A stretch of 64,000 nucleotides of DNA from Siphonodentalium dalli (lineage: Eukaryota; Mollusca; Scaphopoda; Gadilida; Siphonodentaliidae). Below the pieces are notes generated by a model. That model saw only the letters and a list, made by a program, of their open reading frames with translations, did not search any database and had not been told where the DNA came from. Positions 12,246 to 24,439 of this stretch are shown one piece after another (the first letter of the stretch is position 1; each line of letters begins with the position of its first letter). The stretch lies in contig CP136069.1 in NCBI GenBank assembly GCA_032622095.1, forward strand, positions 11,552,036 to 11,616,035, in the 5' to 3' direction. The position numbers and the translations under genes are program-made.

Positions 12246-14840
12246 TTATAGGATAGGATAATTTATTTACAATATACACATGAATAATACAATGACTAAC
12301 ATATAATAATATAAATGCTGTATATATTGTTGGGGGTTAGCCTAGCCCTATCGGGCTGTCTTCCTGCTACCCCCTAAAACAAGTATCACTATAATTATTT
12401 GCATAGATGGTTTGTATTTTTATCCACGCATACGTACAGACTACATGTATTATCGTGTATAAAACTAACTAGAAACTAGTTTTGGGGCATATCACAGACA
12501 AGTGTTGGTGTGTTTGTGAGACAATCCAGACGAATTGTAAGATACCGCGGCCTTTAGTTAAGTAAGTAAGATAGGAATTATCTATATATATCGCTGGAAA
12601 GTCTTTTTTGTTTTGTTTGTTGAGTGAGGTGTTGGGATATTCCAATTAACAGTATTACATATATGTAATGTTTATATGTATGTTAGTGTCGAGAACAATT
12701 ATGATTTTGCATCGAGTATAACAATGAATATTCATATTATTTATAGAGCACAGTCGGGGCATCTTTTGTTTTTACAGCGTACATTTTATTGGTAATTTCT
12801 AAGCATTGCTATCTGTAAGCGCTTCTTCAACGTGTGCCTGCTTTGGTAAGATGTATAGTGTTTTTTCATGTTGTTCCATGTTGTGGGGTAGGCGTGGTGT
12901 GGCAATTTACCTGACCAGTCAGTTCTAGGTAGTTCTAACAGTACGGGATTCGGGTGTCTTGGTGTCTTGCTCGTTTATTGTACATCATTCCAAAAGACGC
13001 AGGCAGGCGGTTATAACACCAGTCATGCATGAAAATGGAGGAATTGAGGGTGTGTAAGTCATATATTTTCAAGATATTCTCTCTTTTAAAGAGTGGATCT
13101 GTGTGACTCCTATACTTCTTATTGCATATTATACGCATTGCTCTTTTTTGTAATAGGAATATTTTCTCGACTTCCGGAACATGACCCCATATTTGGATAC
13201 CATAAACTAAGTGGCTTTGAATCAGTGCATAGTACAATGTTTTCAATGCTTTACTTTGGAAAAAATGTTTCACCTTATTGATACACTAGATTGCATGTGA
13301 TTATTTTGAGCAGATTATGGATATGTGCTTTTTAAATGTCAAGTTCTCATCAATGTGAATACCTAGAAATTTTGCCGATGATTCATGTCCAAGATTCCCT
13401 ATTCGGTTCAATTGAGTGTTATTTAGCTTTAATTTCAAAGTATTCCACTTTTGATCATTGTTGTGTGGGTGTAAAAGCATGTAGTTGCTTTTATTAATAT
13501 TAATTGAGAGTTTATTACAGCAGCACCAGTCTGATACATTGGCTAATTCACTGTTGGCGTAACTTTGTACTAGTTCGCCATCTTTACCGCTTATAAACAG
13601 TGTTGTGTCATCGGCATACGATAAAATGTCTATTGTTGTATAATTTACCATATCATTCACGTATATTAACAAAATAATCGGCCCAAGAATTGAGCCTTGG
13701 GGGACCCCGCAGGAAGTGTGCATAAGATTAGAAGTAGTCCCACCATATTCAACGTATTGCCTCCGCTCATTCAAATAACTATGGAACCATGACATTGCTA
13801 CACCCCTGATGCCATAGTGTTCCAGTTTCGATATCAGTATGTCGTGGTCGATCGTATCGAATGCTTTAGATAAAGCAATAAATACAGCTAAGGTGGAATC
13901 CCGTGCCGGTTTATCATTATATTTAACGAGATGGTCTAGAAGGTGCAACATCGGGTGAAAAGTTGAGTGATTTGGTCTAAATCCATATTGGTGTTTATAC
14001 AAGATTTCATGTTCATTTAGAAAATCTACTAGTCGTTTTTGCATTATTTTTTTAAGTAGTTTAGAGAACGATGGCAGGATACTGATTGGGCGGTAGTTTG
14101 TTATTTCCTTTGATTTATTTATTTTAGGAATGGGGACTACTTTGGAAACTTTCATTTTAGCTGGGAATATTCCCTGTTCGAACGATAGATTAAATATATT
14201 CTTAAGTGGTGTGGCTATTGTGAAGATACTCTCTTTCATAAGTGCGGTCGATATGCCGTTGTAATCTTTGCTCATTTTCCCTTTCATAGTATAGCATGTC
14301 AATATTATTTCCTGTATCGGTGTAGGTTCGATTTCGAGTGCGTTTATTTGCCTGTCTCGAAGATAATCAGTGAAATTTGCATCGTTTTCAGTGTGTTTGG
14401 AGTTGCTGGTATTTCGACCGATTTTTGAAAAGTAGTCATTGAATTTTTCGGCTATTATGTTCGGGTCAGATAGCTCTGTATCGTTATCATTAAATGTCTG
14501 AGGGTAGTTACATGATTTTTAATTTTTATTGATTGCGTTTTTAAGAATTTTCCATGTGTTTTTTATATCATTCTTATTGTTTTCTAGGCTATCACAGTAA
14601 TAATTATTTTTACATTTCCTTATTAGTTTATTGTATAATTGACGATAATTTAAATAGGCGATTGTATTTGTTTCTGAAGGTGCCTTCAGTTTATTAGAGT
14701 TTAATTATTGCTTAGTAATAGAGGATTTAATGAGTCCAGATGTCATCCATGGTTCGCGTTTTATATATTTTTTGGGTACATTTCGTGTTATGAGAGGAAA
14801 GGCTAGGTCATGTGCGTTCATATATATGTCTAAAAATAAT
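12246..14840 (-). mobile_element. CR1-superfamily-like LINE, 5'-truncated, with 3' UTR
   Basis: The element runs right to left. Its coding remnant (14840 to 12935) is followed by a 0.7 kb 3' UTR containing a self-complementary GCCCGATAGGGC-type hairpin near 12340-12360, common in 3' UTRs of invertebrate CR1/Daphne/Crack-type LINEs. The end near 12246 has a short repeat of ATCCT units. No endonuclease or ORF1 is present, so the copy is 5' truncated. It sits in an intron on the same strand as the host gene. Confidence 0.8.
12935..14840 (-). pseudogene. LINE reverse transcriptase remnant with in-frame stops
   Basis: Reading the minus strand, the linker upstream of the RT is visible (PWMTSGLIKSS, then YNKLIRKCKNNYY, then NDYFSKIG). 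It is followed by the RT core: NYRPISILPSFSKLLKK, YGFRPNHST, ALSKAFDTIDHDIL, GVPQGSILGPI, the catalytic YADDT box, and FLGIHIDENLTFKKHI. The C-terminal part resumes in the same frame at 13273 (LVYGIQIWG, then ILKIYDLHTL). Two stop codons (13301-13303 and one just after) split the thumb region, and at least one more lies near 14520. The catalytic FAD box reads as ALSKAFDTIDHD, so the fold was once complete. The copy is not translatable now. Confidence 0.85.
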
Positions 14841-16428
14841 TCATATGCCTTATCAGGCACACATACATGCACACATACATATATCTAGCATTGTTTTCTA
14901 GGCAATAGGAACATTTTTCTAGGTTATAAGATAGCCGGTTAGATAATAAGAATGTTGTACTTGTGTTAGAAAAGGTGATAATGTGATTTCTTGGATTAAG
15001 ATTGTTTTCTGATGTTTGAGAAAATTTTATAAATAACAAGAACAAATTATGTTATCACATGTGGACCTATGAATGTTGGTTTATGTAAATTTGTTCAAGA
15101 ATAAAACTATTTATTGCGGGAAACACCCATTCTAAATACTGCACACATGCGTACTGTCATAATTTATTTTAAAAAACCACATATAATAAATGAATGCCAT
15201 CAACGTAGTCTAATATACAAAACAGAAACAAGTGTTATCATCCAAACTGACCCACCCATCTGTTCATGTAGTCAACAAGAATAACTATCAATATCCCCAC
15301 ATGATTCCCCAGTAAATCATGCATATTTGTAGTGCGTTTACATAGAAAGTTGTTCTTGCTATAAAGATTGTATTAAGGCTTATCCTTAAAGGAATTAGTC
15401 TGTCAAAAAAAACCAATTGTATCGTCATAATACTAATAATATATGTCTAACAGACCCATTTCGCCAAGAAAATTCAAAATCGAGTAGATGGTATTTTTAT
15501 TATTATGATATTTTAAAACTCGCGGAAATATCCGAAGTGTAAATCACGTGAAAGCGATCAGATGACCACAACGCGATCATCTGCATCGACGCTTACCTGT
15601 GACAGCGATGGGTGGAGCTTGAAATAATTCCGCCAATCGCGTAACGAGTTGATAAATTACGTATACAATATTGCAGTCGCCGGTTAATTACCTAGGTCTT
15701 TACGATAAATAGCGATCACGGAATAAAACTGTTCGAATGTGCTGAATTATGAACTGGATTTGCTAGAATGTTGGATTATATAACGAATAATGATGGCTAA
15801 CATGCACGTTGAGGCTATAAAAGTTGTGTGAAATGAGATTAATTTATGCAGAAATGCAATGAGCGAGCGGAATTTCGTGCGGAACTAATTTAACTGTTTC
15901 TGAAAGAATATAATTTAGGCCATATAGCTTCTTCTTCGTTGTATGGTACCAATTTCGAAAGCTAGTTTACACACCAGTGTCATCCCGTTGTGCGCTATAG
16001 GAGTACAATTAAACACAAATGGGGTGTGATTAAAAAGGTGGTGGTTATTATACTAGTACATGTATCATGATGGCTTATATTCTTCATAATAATGTTCATG
16101 TCTGTTTCTTCACACGAAACATTTTGTGTGGAGAAGTGCACGAATGTGAACAGCTTGATAAAATCCGTCCAGTCAAGATCGATAAGTGCATAAACAAAAT
16201 AATTCACTCGAATACACAACAGACTGTCGAAACTACAATGATTATTAATTAGGCTGCAGTTTGGCATAACGGCATTTTTTTAATTGAAGGCTAGCCTGAC
16301 ATTGTTTTTCAGTTTGTGTTTGTTGTTCGTTTTTTTTCATTTTATTTTACGTTTTGATGGCAGATATTGACTTTCTAGAGAGGATTTTTGTTTAATTGTT
16401 AGCCTATAAAAAATCCAATGATTGCCTC

Positions 16429-16620
16429 TAATAAAGAGCGTCCGTGTTTTCATCGCGGTATAGACAATAAAGATCGTTCTCAATTATGAACGTGCTCTAT
16501 TTCGATATGCCATGGGTGATTTTGTATGTGGTATTGTGACATTTAAATATAAAGAGCGTCCATGCTTCCGTCTCCCAAAAGCGATAGACAATAAAGAGCG
16601 TTCTAAATTATGCACTGTGT
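16429..16620. repeat. Two-copy tandem duplication, period about 119 bp
   Basis: The words ATAAAGAGCGTCC, GACAATAAAGA and CGTTCT-AATTATG recur in the same order at about 16429-16490 and 16549-16610, with moderate divergence. Confidence 0.6.
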
Positions 16621-17146
16621 TGTCTTTTTGGAGGTACTTAATAATGGATCGCTACTGAGCCCGCCCACAACCGAATACACTACATCTACTAGGCATATTG
16701 GCATATGTGGAGATGACAGATACTCGGGATATTTATATCTAAAGTAAAAAAAAACCACAAAACACAAAACAAACCAACAAAAACAAAAGCGCCTAAATAG
16801 AGTTAACTTTATTCAGCCCAGTGTTTATATAACATTTGGGCGCTTCTTATGTTTGACCAGGTGAATGGGATCCTCCGTTGCCCTTTCTATTCACTTTGGG
16901 TCAGTTTACAATGCAAACAAGTTCGTGACTGACACTGATGAATAGTCACTGAGTGATTACAAATCACCAAGTGAATACGAGACAATCAAAGCACCACTGC
17001 CATCTATTCAACAAAGCAGACACGTGGCGGCATGTTATTAGTGGCTATAAAAACAGCCATTCTAGGCGCTACTAATTACTTTATTCACATAATTATTGTT
17101 TTCTATTCCAGATAAACGGCCAAAGCGGCCACACAATCTTCATTAA

Positions 17147-17400
17147 TTAGATAACACATTGAATAGCGACGTAATATGTACACCCCACGCGCACATACGA
17201 CTCGAAAACTTCTCGAGAACTTCTGGGATGATTGCTCTTAAAGTGAAGGTATTGCTGAGAGTATGATGATTTGCGATATATATGTGTGGAAATTCTTTTA
17301 CCCTCTTTTATAATGAGAATATCAAGAAATGGATGTGTACCATTTTCTAAATAAAATAATACTGGAGACCCCATGTATCCCACTTCTATCGTATTGTTTT
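17147..17400 (-). pseudogene. Fragment of a second Penelope-like reverse transcriptase
   Basis: The minus-strand reading contains THPFLDILIIKEGKRI followed by THIYRKSSYSQQYLHF and SNHP. This is the segment just downstream of the catalytic Asp-Asp motif of Penelope-like RTs (PFLD-x-L-I then YRK-x-T-x-x-x-YLH-x-x-SxHP). The equivalent segment in the complete copies at 44-53 kb reads SIDFLDLTIFKG then LFTKPTDSHQLLH, so this fragment comes from a clearly different PLE lineage. Only about 60 codons are recognisable, and both ends run into stops or frameshifts. It is a dead remnant in an intron. Confidence 0.65.
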
Positions 17401-18182
17401 GTGTATCACTATCATGGGAACCTCATCAAATGGCGCTTATTGAATATATTACAGAAATTTCCAGTGGATAAAAAACAACTTCACTGAGCGAAAATATCAC
17501 AACAATGATCAATAATTTCACACAGTATAAAATCTTGTTTTGAAGCAACATAAATATAGCGCAAATACACATGCTTCTTATATAATGTCGCCATTAAAGT
17601 TGGCAAGTGATAATCATTAAGGACAAAACATTAGATTAAGACGGAATCGCTACCACAAGCCCACCAACAGATTAAACGATATCAAACTGAAATAACATGA
17701 CCATTATGTCCAAGCGTTTAATGATACAAGCGCCGTTAGAAACGAACGCCTGAGCACGTCACTCTGTCAAAGCCATAACAATTTAATGAGGTTCGTCGTA
17801 TAATTTAATTCAATTAAATGTAATTATCACGTGATTCACAATGAACTCTCTTAGAGACTCCAAGATGAGTACACAGTTTCATCAGTGACTCCAAGCTATT
17901 GAAAAGACAAGGTGTGCCGAAACCGGTATGTACATACATGTAATAAATATTCAACAATGAACGGAAAAATGTTATGCATGGGAAGAAAACAAAAACTAGA
18001 GAATGGCACTCCACACACAACACACAAATACGAGAAAAGTTGTAATTTATTCGTTTTGTATGATTCCATTATTGAGTACCATTATTCTAAATTCATAAAA
18101 TCACAATTAGCTTTATATTGTTGTTTCGATTCCTAATATAATTGAATAACAATAATTCTAAAATCCTAAATAATCTACTCAC

Positions 18183-18308
18183 GAGGTTTACATGCTATCA
18201 GGTCGTCGTTCCTATATTGTAATTCCTGGCACCTGCACCGGTAATTCCTGCATACAAGACCACTAACACACGATGAAGTGCTAGAACAACTATAGCCGAA
18301 TGGCCCAC
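18183..18308 (-). CDS. Cysteine-rich EB-like module exon
   Basis: Internal minus-strand exon of 126 nt with acceptor GATACAG at 18309 and donor CCTC|GTGAGTAG at 18182. Phase is 1 at both ends, so it is symmetrical like the FN3 and lectin exons. It encodes 42 residues with six closely spaced cysteines (GYSCSSTSSCVSGLVCRNYRCRCQEL, described here by its Cys spacing C-x5-C-x5-C-x4-C-x-C, with one more Cys near the end). This is the pattern of EB-type and EGF-like modules in secreted invertebrate proteins. Two decayed relatives of this exon region lie just upstream (18893-21098), which shows that the segment has been duplicated locally. Ligand and function are unknown. Confidence 0.65.
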
Positions 18309-19325
18309 CTGTATCAATCGAAGAGATCAAAATAACACGTTGGGGTCTGGAAACATTTTGGTCAGCGGGTTTCTTCATTATGCCCTTAAGTAGTTCTTGT
18401 TCGTGATATCTGGAGGGATAACTTGAACAAATATCAACTAATGTTATTTATATTCGGTACATGAGACTTGCTGAACAATGTCGTGAAATAGTTCTAAAAC
18501 CGATCAGGTCCGCCTGTTTCCGGCGGAATTAAGCCATTCAAATATAAACTGACTTCAGTCAATATCTGGTATGTCACACTTCCTCAATAGTGCTCTGTAT
18601 GGTAGCAAGTTACAGTTAATGAATTTTCAATCCAAGCCCATGTTTGGCATAGCTACCGAAACTCGACACCGCATATCTGATGCAGTATTTGCTTTTTACA
18701 AGGTCGATTTTCTAGGAAGTTACACCGGTGTTGGAAAAATAGCTCGAAGCTTCACAGTATGTATTACGCCTTCCTTAAACATTTCGTGAAGCTTGAAGAT
18801 ATAATGAGGCGAAACTAGTTTCATAATATCAAATCCAAAATTCAAAACCTGTCAATTTCCAATCCATGCAGTCGGTTTCAATAAAATTCCCCTAAAACAA
18901 TCAAAGATATTAAAATAACACGTTGGGGTCCCGGAACTTTTTGATGGGCATGCGTCTGCAGACGGCGATAGCGCGCTAACTGGAAGAAATATCATTCAGT
19001 TCATTTTGTTCACATTCGGTAGATAATTTCTTGACCGACATCGAAAACCAACCAGGTCCGCCTACATACATAATTAGTTCATTTTCGTTAATTCTGATCC
19101 TGATATCTGGAGCGATAACTTGAACAAATATAAACTATTGTTATTTATATTCGGTATATGAGACTTGCTGAAGAATATCGTGATCTAGTTCTAAAACTAA
19201 TCAGGTCCGCCTATTTTGGGCGGAGTTACAGCACTCAAATACTGACTTCAGTTAATAGTTGGTCTGTCACACTTCCTCACCTGTGCTCTGTAAAATAACA
19301 AATTACAGATAATGCATTTTCAATC

Positions 19326-19392
19326 CAAAACCACTAACACACGATGCAGTGCTAGAACACATATAGCCGCATGGTCCACTTGTATCAACCGG
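19326..19392 (-). pseudogene. Decayed EB exon copy
   Basis: On the minus strand this reads like the start of the EB exon at 18183-18308 (GGPCGYMCSSTASCVSG), preceded by a GATACAAG in place of the GATACAG acceptor. After the Gly the similarity stops, so the last cysteines and the donor are missing. It is a partial exon duplicate that is probably not spliced into mRNA. Confidence 0.6.
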
Positions 19393-19427
19393 AGATATAA
19401 CATAACACGCCGGGGTCCGGGAACCCT

Positions 19428-20763
19428 TGCAAAAAGAAATCCAAGCTTTTTATAGTAGTTCGGGAATCCTAGGAATTCATAAGATTCCAAGGTTTGAACC
19501 ATGATTTTTGAATGAAAATTATACCCTTCATCAAAGTTGGGAAATTCTTAGTTGGAAATTTATTAAAACTTGGTAAAGCTAAGTAAAGCTTGGATCAAAA
19601 TTTTACGAAGGTTGTCACATGAAGTGGAACCTTGTAAAAGCTCGTAAATGCTTGACTCAGTGTCGACCAAACATTGGTAAAGCTTAGTAAACCTTGGATC
19701 GAAGTTTTACCAAGCTTTACCATGGTTTTCACACAAATAACCTGGGTTGACAAACCTTGGAAAAACTTGGTAAACATTTGTCAGAAGTCAAATGACTGGG
19801 TCACATGACTGTGCAGATGTCACTGTTGTCTGTGGCAGACATTTTGAATCAAATGTTGCACTGAGTTTTAATCCATGGTTTATCAGAACAATCTTCAGGT
19901 AAGTTATTGATTGTGTGGCCCCAATCCTAATGTTTCTATTTGACTCATATAATATGGTTGCAATGATATTTTTATTTATGATATTAATTTAATAATTATT
20001 TTGCCATTTCCAAGAATGACCCTCAGGATCACTATCTACCATTTCATTCAAAAGGCTTGTCTCCATCACTATTTATTCATTGCTAATTTATCTAATTTAA
20101 CATACTTTTTATCACACTACAAATACCTCAGATTCATAAAAAATATACCTGTGAATATTATCCTACCCATTTTACATGGTATAACTTCATACGGTACCAC
20201 TTGTCTCAATCTATTAAATGGAATTAAAATTTTCTGACTGAAAAATGAACTGTGAATGAATAGTAGCATGAATGATGTTATGGCATTGTTCAAGTCTGTT
20301 GTAAATTTCAAGAGATTGTATCAATAAAGATGATGATATTGTCAAAGTGGAAGCCTTTGTAGTGCCACTAGGTATTTTCGCCTTTTAAATACTAAACAAT
20401 TGCAACCTGTAAAGCTCGGTAAAACTAGGCTGCGACCTTGGTAAAGTTTGGTAAAGCTTGGTTGCAACCATAGTATAGTTCGGTAAAGCTTAGATGCAAC
20501 CTCGATAAATCTCGATGAAGATTGACTGCAATCTTGGTAAAGCGTGGAAAAGTTATGATTGAATGTGTTTTCCTTTGATGAGTGGTTAAATTTGCCAAGG
20601 TATTCCAAGGTTTTCCGAACTGGAAACGTTCCAATACCGCCTGAGGATTTCCAAGGTTTTCCAAGGTTTCCGAATACCAAGGCCATTTCCTAGCTATTCC
20701 GATGTTTTATTCCTAGGATATCCTAGAAATTACTTGGATATCCTAGGACATTTGGCAAGGGTA
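19428..20763. mobile_element. Non-autonomous DNA transposon with short terminal inverted repeats
   Basis: It interrupts copy 3 of the local repeat exactly between GGGAAC and ACTTTTTGG. Copies 1 and 2 show the uninterrupted join (CCGGAACTTTTTGATGGG in copy 2). The ends are inverted (CCCTTGC at the left, GCAAGGG at the right), and AC may be duplicated. The interior has many AAGCTTGGTAAA and CCAAGGTTTT-type words in both halves and no open frame with recognisable similarity. Confidence 0.65.
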
Positions 20764-22369
20764 CTTTTTGGTCGGCAGGCTTCCTTACGCCCTTAAATGG
20801 TTCTTTTTTTTGGTGAATTTTGATCGTCGTATCTAGAACGATAACTTGAACAAATATTAACTAATGTTGTTTATATTCGGTATATGAGACTTGCAGGAAA
20901 ATATCTTGATCAATTCGAAAACGATCAGGTACACCTATTTTAGGCGGAGTTGCTCCGACATTTTCTTCAATCAGTACGATATGATAAGGTGAAATTAGCT
21001 TCATAACATCTAATCCCAAATTCAAAACCTGATCGAGTTTTGAAAAATGTCAATATCCAGTCCAGTAAATTTCGATAAAATTCCCGTGAAATAACACGTT
21101 TGCCCCCACAGGGGCGTGTCACTACAAACGAGAAAACATATAAATAAAATTAAATATAAAACTAGCTCACGACTAGCAGCAGGTATGTACGTTGATGGGC
21201 ACGGCACCTTATATGGGGATTGATTCCTTTTGATTCATTTGTTCAGGCGGTCCCTCCCACATAGTCCCCTAGAAATTATTACAGTGATCATATCACGTTA
21301 TGTAAACTTCAAACTGCTATTTTCTAATATGTTTAGTCGAGGCCCCTCCTTTTTTGCGTTTCTATCGTGCATTTTTCTAACAGGTTCCCACATCACGTCC
21401 TTTTAGAGTAAACAATTGACTATGGAACATTCTAGAATCACCAATCGATCTAGAAAAGCAATGGCTTGGTGTCTGCAGCTATAAAACACTTGGTCACTGC
21501 ACTAAATTACTCAAAACCCGCAAAAATTCGCAACCCTGTCAACTGTCGTTTATTGTAAACATATACCCGTATGTATCAACCCCACCCCTGAATTCGCACC
21601 GTTAACATACAAATACATGTCACCCCAAATTAACAAACCTATTCATATGTGGGATTTTTTGATGGCGAAATTATTGAATGGTTGTACAAGGCGAGTGCAT
21701 TTCACAACGAGAATATAGTATTGATGAATGGGTGACGTTAACAATTCACTCACCCAGTCGTCAAACAGCTGTACAGTAACCAGATTTGTCACTGCATCAT
21801 CTGAATGCGCATGTGCTCTTGGAGTAACACTAAATATTTTCGATGGAAAATGTTCTAACAAATATCGTGATAAACTGAGTCGATTACAACATGGATTTTA
21901 GATAAAATTGAAAATACAATGTACTGTTTGTTTTTTTTTTTAAGTCCATACGAAAACCGTTTATATTTTGAACCGAATAGACCACGCCTACATCACAACA
22001 ATAACAAATATGGCGGAGAGTAGTGATATTATAAATGACACGACTACAAAAAGTGAATTTGATATTCCTGCCACTGCGAAGCAAGGCCTAGAAACTCTTA
22101 ATAACTACTGCGTTCTACCTGGAGACATCACAAATGGAGAATAAATTTCTTCACATCAGCACTTCAAAATGACAAAAAAAAACAACGACGAATCCGACAT
22201 GCAGGCAGAAAATCCATATGCGCCTAAAATTTCATTTACTACCGGATATGATTTTCAAAGAGACATTCAGCTGTTCGGTCCATCATCTCCATATAACTGT
22301 TCATCTCGTTTTTCAATTGACAGTACAACAAAAGTAACCATCTCTTGTTTGACGTGAGTGTCCTGCATA

Positions 22370-22391
22370 TTTATTTATTTATTTATTTATT
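22370..22391. repeat. (TTTA)n microsatellite
   Basis: About five perfect TTTA units. Confidence 0.85.
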
Positions 22392-22869
22392 GATCTCCAC
22401 GTGTGGAGAGTGGCTTACAATATTTACAAATGAGACAAAGTTAAAATATGACATTACATCTAATAAGACCTACATGCATCAACAATTGGAAAAAATATAT
22501 ATTAAAGAACGAAAAACGAAAAAAAAAAACCTCATATAATAAATAAATATATAAAATAACGCATAGTATATACATCAAGTCATTATGTCACATGCATGCA
22601 TATATACGACATTATGGTGTTGTGTATTGTCCCAGTCATATGTCACACGCATGTGGTCATAGAAATATCAGCAGAAAAATAACAACCAATGCGGCTAAAT
22701 TGGACTATAATGAAAGTAGTTGCCAATGTTGGCGAGTCGTATCAAAACAAAGGAGACACGCTGGCCTAGAAAAAAAAACATGCAACAAGTAAAGTAATTC
22801 AGAATTCAATATGGGGCTGCATGTGAATAGAATGTTACACGATCGAGCTAATTAAACATAGTGCGTCCC

Positions 22870-23415
22870 TAGAGAGGGTAGCATATCTTCAGATGGAGAT
22901 AAAGCAGGATACCCTGATATTTAGTGCTAAATATGCACAAAGTGGCTGATAAATAAGAAAGAAGAATTGCTATGTTTTGAGGATCCCTACCCAATTGAAG
23001 CGGTAAAGTTGAAAACATCACGGACTGAAAGGATTGTTCTCCATATTGAATGAGATTGTGGGCAAAGCTAGGGTACAATAGTATCAGACATACACAATGT
23101 TTATGGATGGTTGGTTCCCGAAAGCCTTTGGCACTTTACAAAAAGCGTATGGCAAATGACATGCAAAGGCAAATATGTTTTGTAGGACCCTTAACCCATT
23201 TAAACTCTTGAACACACCGTGCATTGAAGTTGTATTATCTTAATACTAACAGACAGTGTGAAAGAAAGGTAAAGCTATCAGGGAATATACAATTTATATA
23301 TAGTTTGGTTTCCGAAATCCCAGGGTACTTTATCAAAAGGCGACTGACAAATAACAAAGCTGAATTGTCTTAGCTTTGAGGCCCCTGCACCATTCAAAGT
23401 CTTAAACACACCTCG
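22870..23415. repeat. Decayed tandem repeat, unit about 200 bp, three copies
   Basis: Each unit has, in order, a CTTTA-CAAAAAG-like start, TGACAAATAA/CAAATGACA, TTTTGAGG or TTTGTAGG with CCC, then AAACTCTTGAACACACC or similar. The landmark GAACACACC/AAACACACC recurs at about 23015 (diverged), 23215 and 23405. Confidence 0.5.
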
Positions 23416-24439
23416 ACATGTGTCGATATAGCGGAATCGAGAAATCAAACCAAGGGGATAATATCGACAAAAAGGGCGATGAACGAATTCTTTGCTTAAA
23501 TGATGTCGTTAGTTAAAATACACTATCGGAATGGACAAAGCATAGAGAATCAACAAAAACGCAAAACGGGAGCAAAGACCAAAACCAACCAAAATAACAA
23601 CAATGACAACAGTAACAGGGTACAACATGTCACATAACAACAACAAATGAAACCAAAGTATGTTGAACAAACTGACATCCGATAACAACACTCAGGAGAC
23701 TGGACCCCACGTGAGTGTTATCCCTCCAAACGTCAGATTCAGTGACGGCGGCCGCTGAACCCCGATGAAATTCCATACCAGGGACAGGGGGAAATGCAAG
23801 GGACGGGAAACTAGAAGGGGACTGCTGACCATGAACGCAAACTGTGTTGAAAAATGTTCATAAAACTTTACTAACACTTCTCACTCAAATTCAAATGCAA
23901 TCCCAAGTGCAAGTGCAACCCTACCCAATGCTAACATAGGGGTATATTCTACTAATGGATGGGAAAGCAACTGGAAATATATAAATACCACCAGAAAATT
24001 CGAAGTATTAAAAAGAAAATAGTCAAAATACGTTCGAAAAATTAACCATATCAATGTTGGAAAAAAAATATTAACTATGATCATGTAATTATTGCGGGAT
24101 ATTTTAATGCCAGAACCAGCCCGCTAAATGATAGCGCTCAATTGATAAACTAATTCGGACAAATAAATTCGGTTAAATAAATTCGGACTGAAAAATGTAC
24201 CAAAAAGTATAATCATAACCGACTCACTATCGAGTAGTGTTGGAAGCAAATTAATGTGTCTATGCGATCAGACAGAGTGCATAATCTTGAATGGTCACAA
24301 AGGTCAACAATCAGGTCAGAGCACACGTATTAATATTAGCACTATCGATTTTGCATATGCAGCCAAAGCTTATTCGAAACAATAACATCCCTGACCCGTA
24401 AAATTTACGAAGAAAAAATAATTTCTCTTTTATACAGAA

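Larger units (their letters stand above)
11947..18182 (-). other. Intron between EB and FN3 exons
   Basis: It contains a CR1-like LINE (12246-14840), a two-copy tandem duplication (16429-16620) and a PLE-type reverse transcriptase fragment (17147-17400). The segments 14841-16428 and 17401-18182 hold nothing recognisable beyond AT-rich sequence. Confidence 0.45.
18257..21098. repeat. Three local copies of the EB exon/intron segment
   Basis: Copy 1 is about 18257-18890, copy 2 about 18893-19320 and copy 3 about 19321-21098. They share long words in the same order, including CGATAACTTGAACAAATAT or close variants, ATTCGGTATATGAGACTTGC, ATCAGGTCCGCCT, and CACTTCCTCA with GTGCTCTGTA. Copy 1 contains the intact EB exon. 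Copy 3 keeps only part of it, and copy 2 has lost it. Copy 3 is enlarged by a 1.3 kb insertion (19428-20763). Confidence 0.75.

Noticed and set aside
12165-15060. Similar TTTTCTAG- and ATAAG-rich sequence on both sides of the CR1-like LINE, considered as a long target duplication
   Set aside because: The resemblance is only of short AT-rich words without colinear matches, so no target duplication can be claimed.
21754-21854. Possible minus-strand exon with a strong GTGAGTG donor
   Set aside because: 101 nt is not a multiple of three, which breaks the phase-1 pattern, the acceptor is weak, and the peptide has no known domain.
22010-22144. 44-codon plus-strand ORF with a good ATG context, followed after its stop by a second open stretch at 22169-22357
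   Set aside because: No recognisable protein and no promoter or splice evidence; possible retrogene remnant but unsupported.
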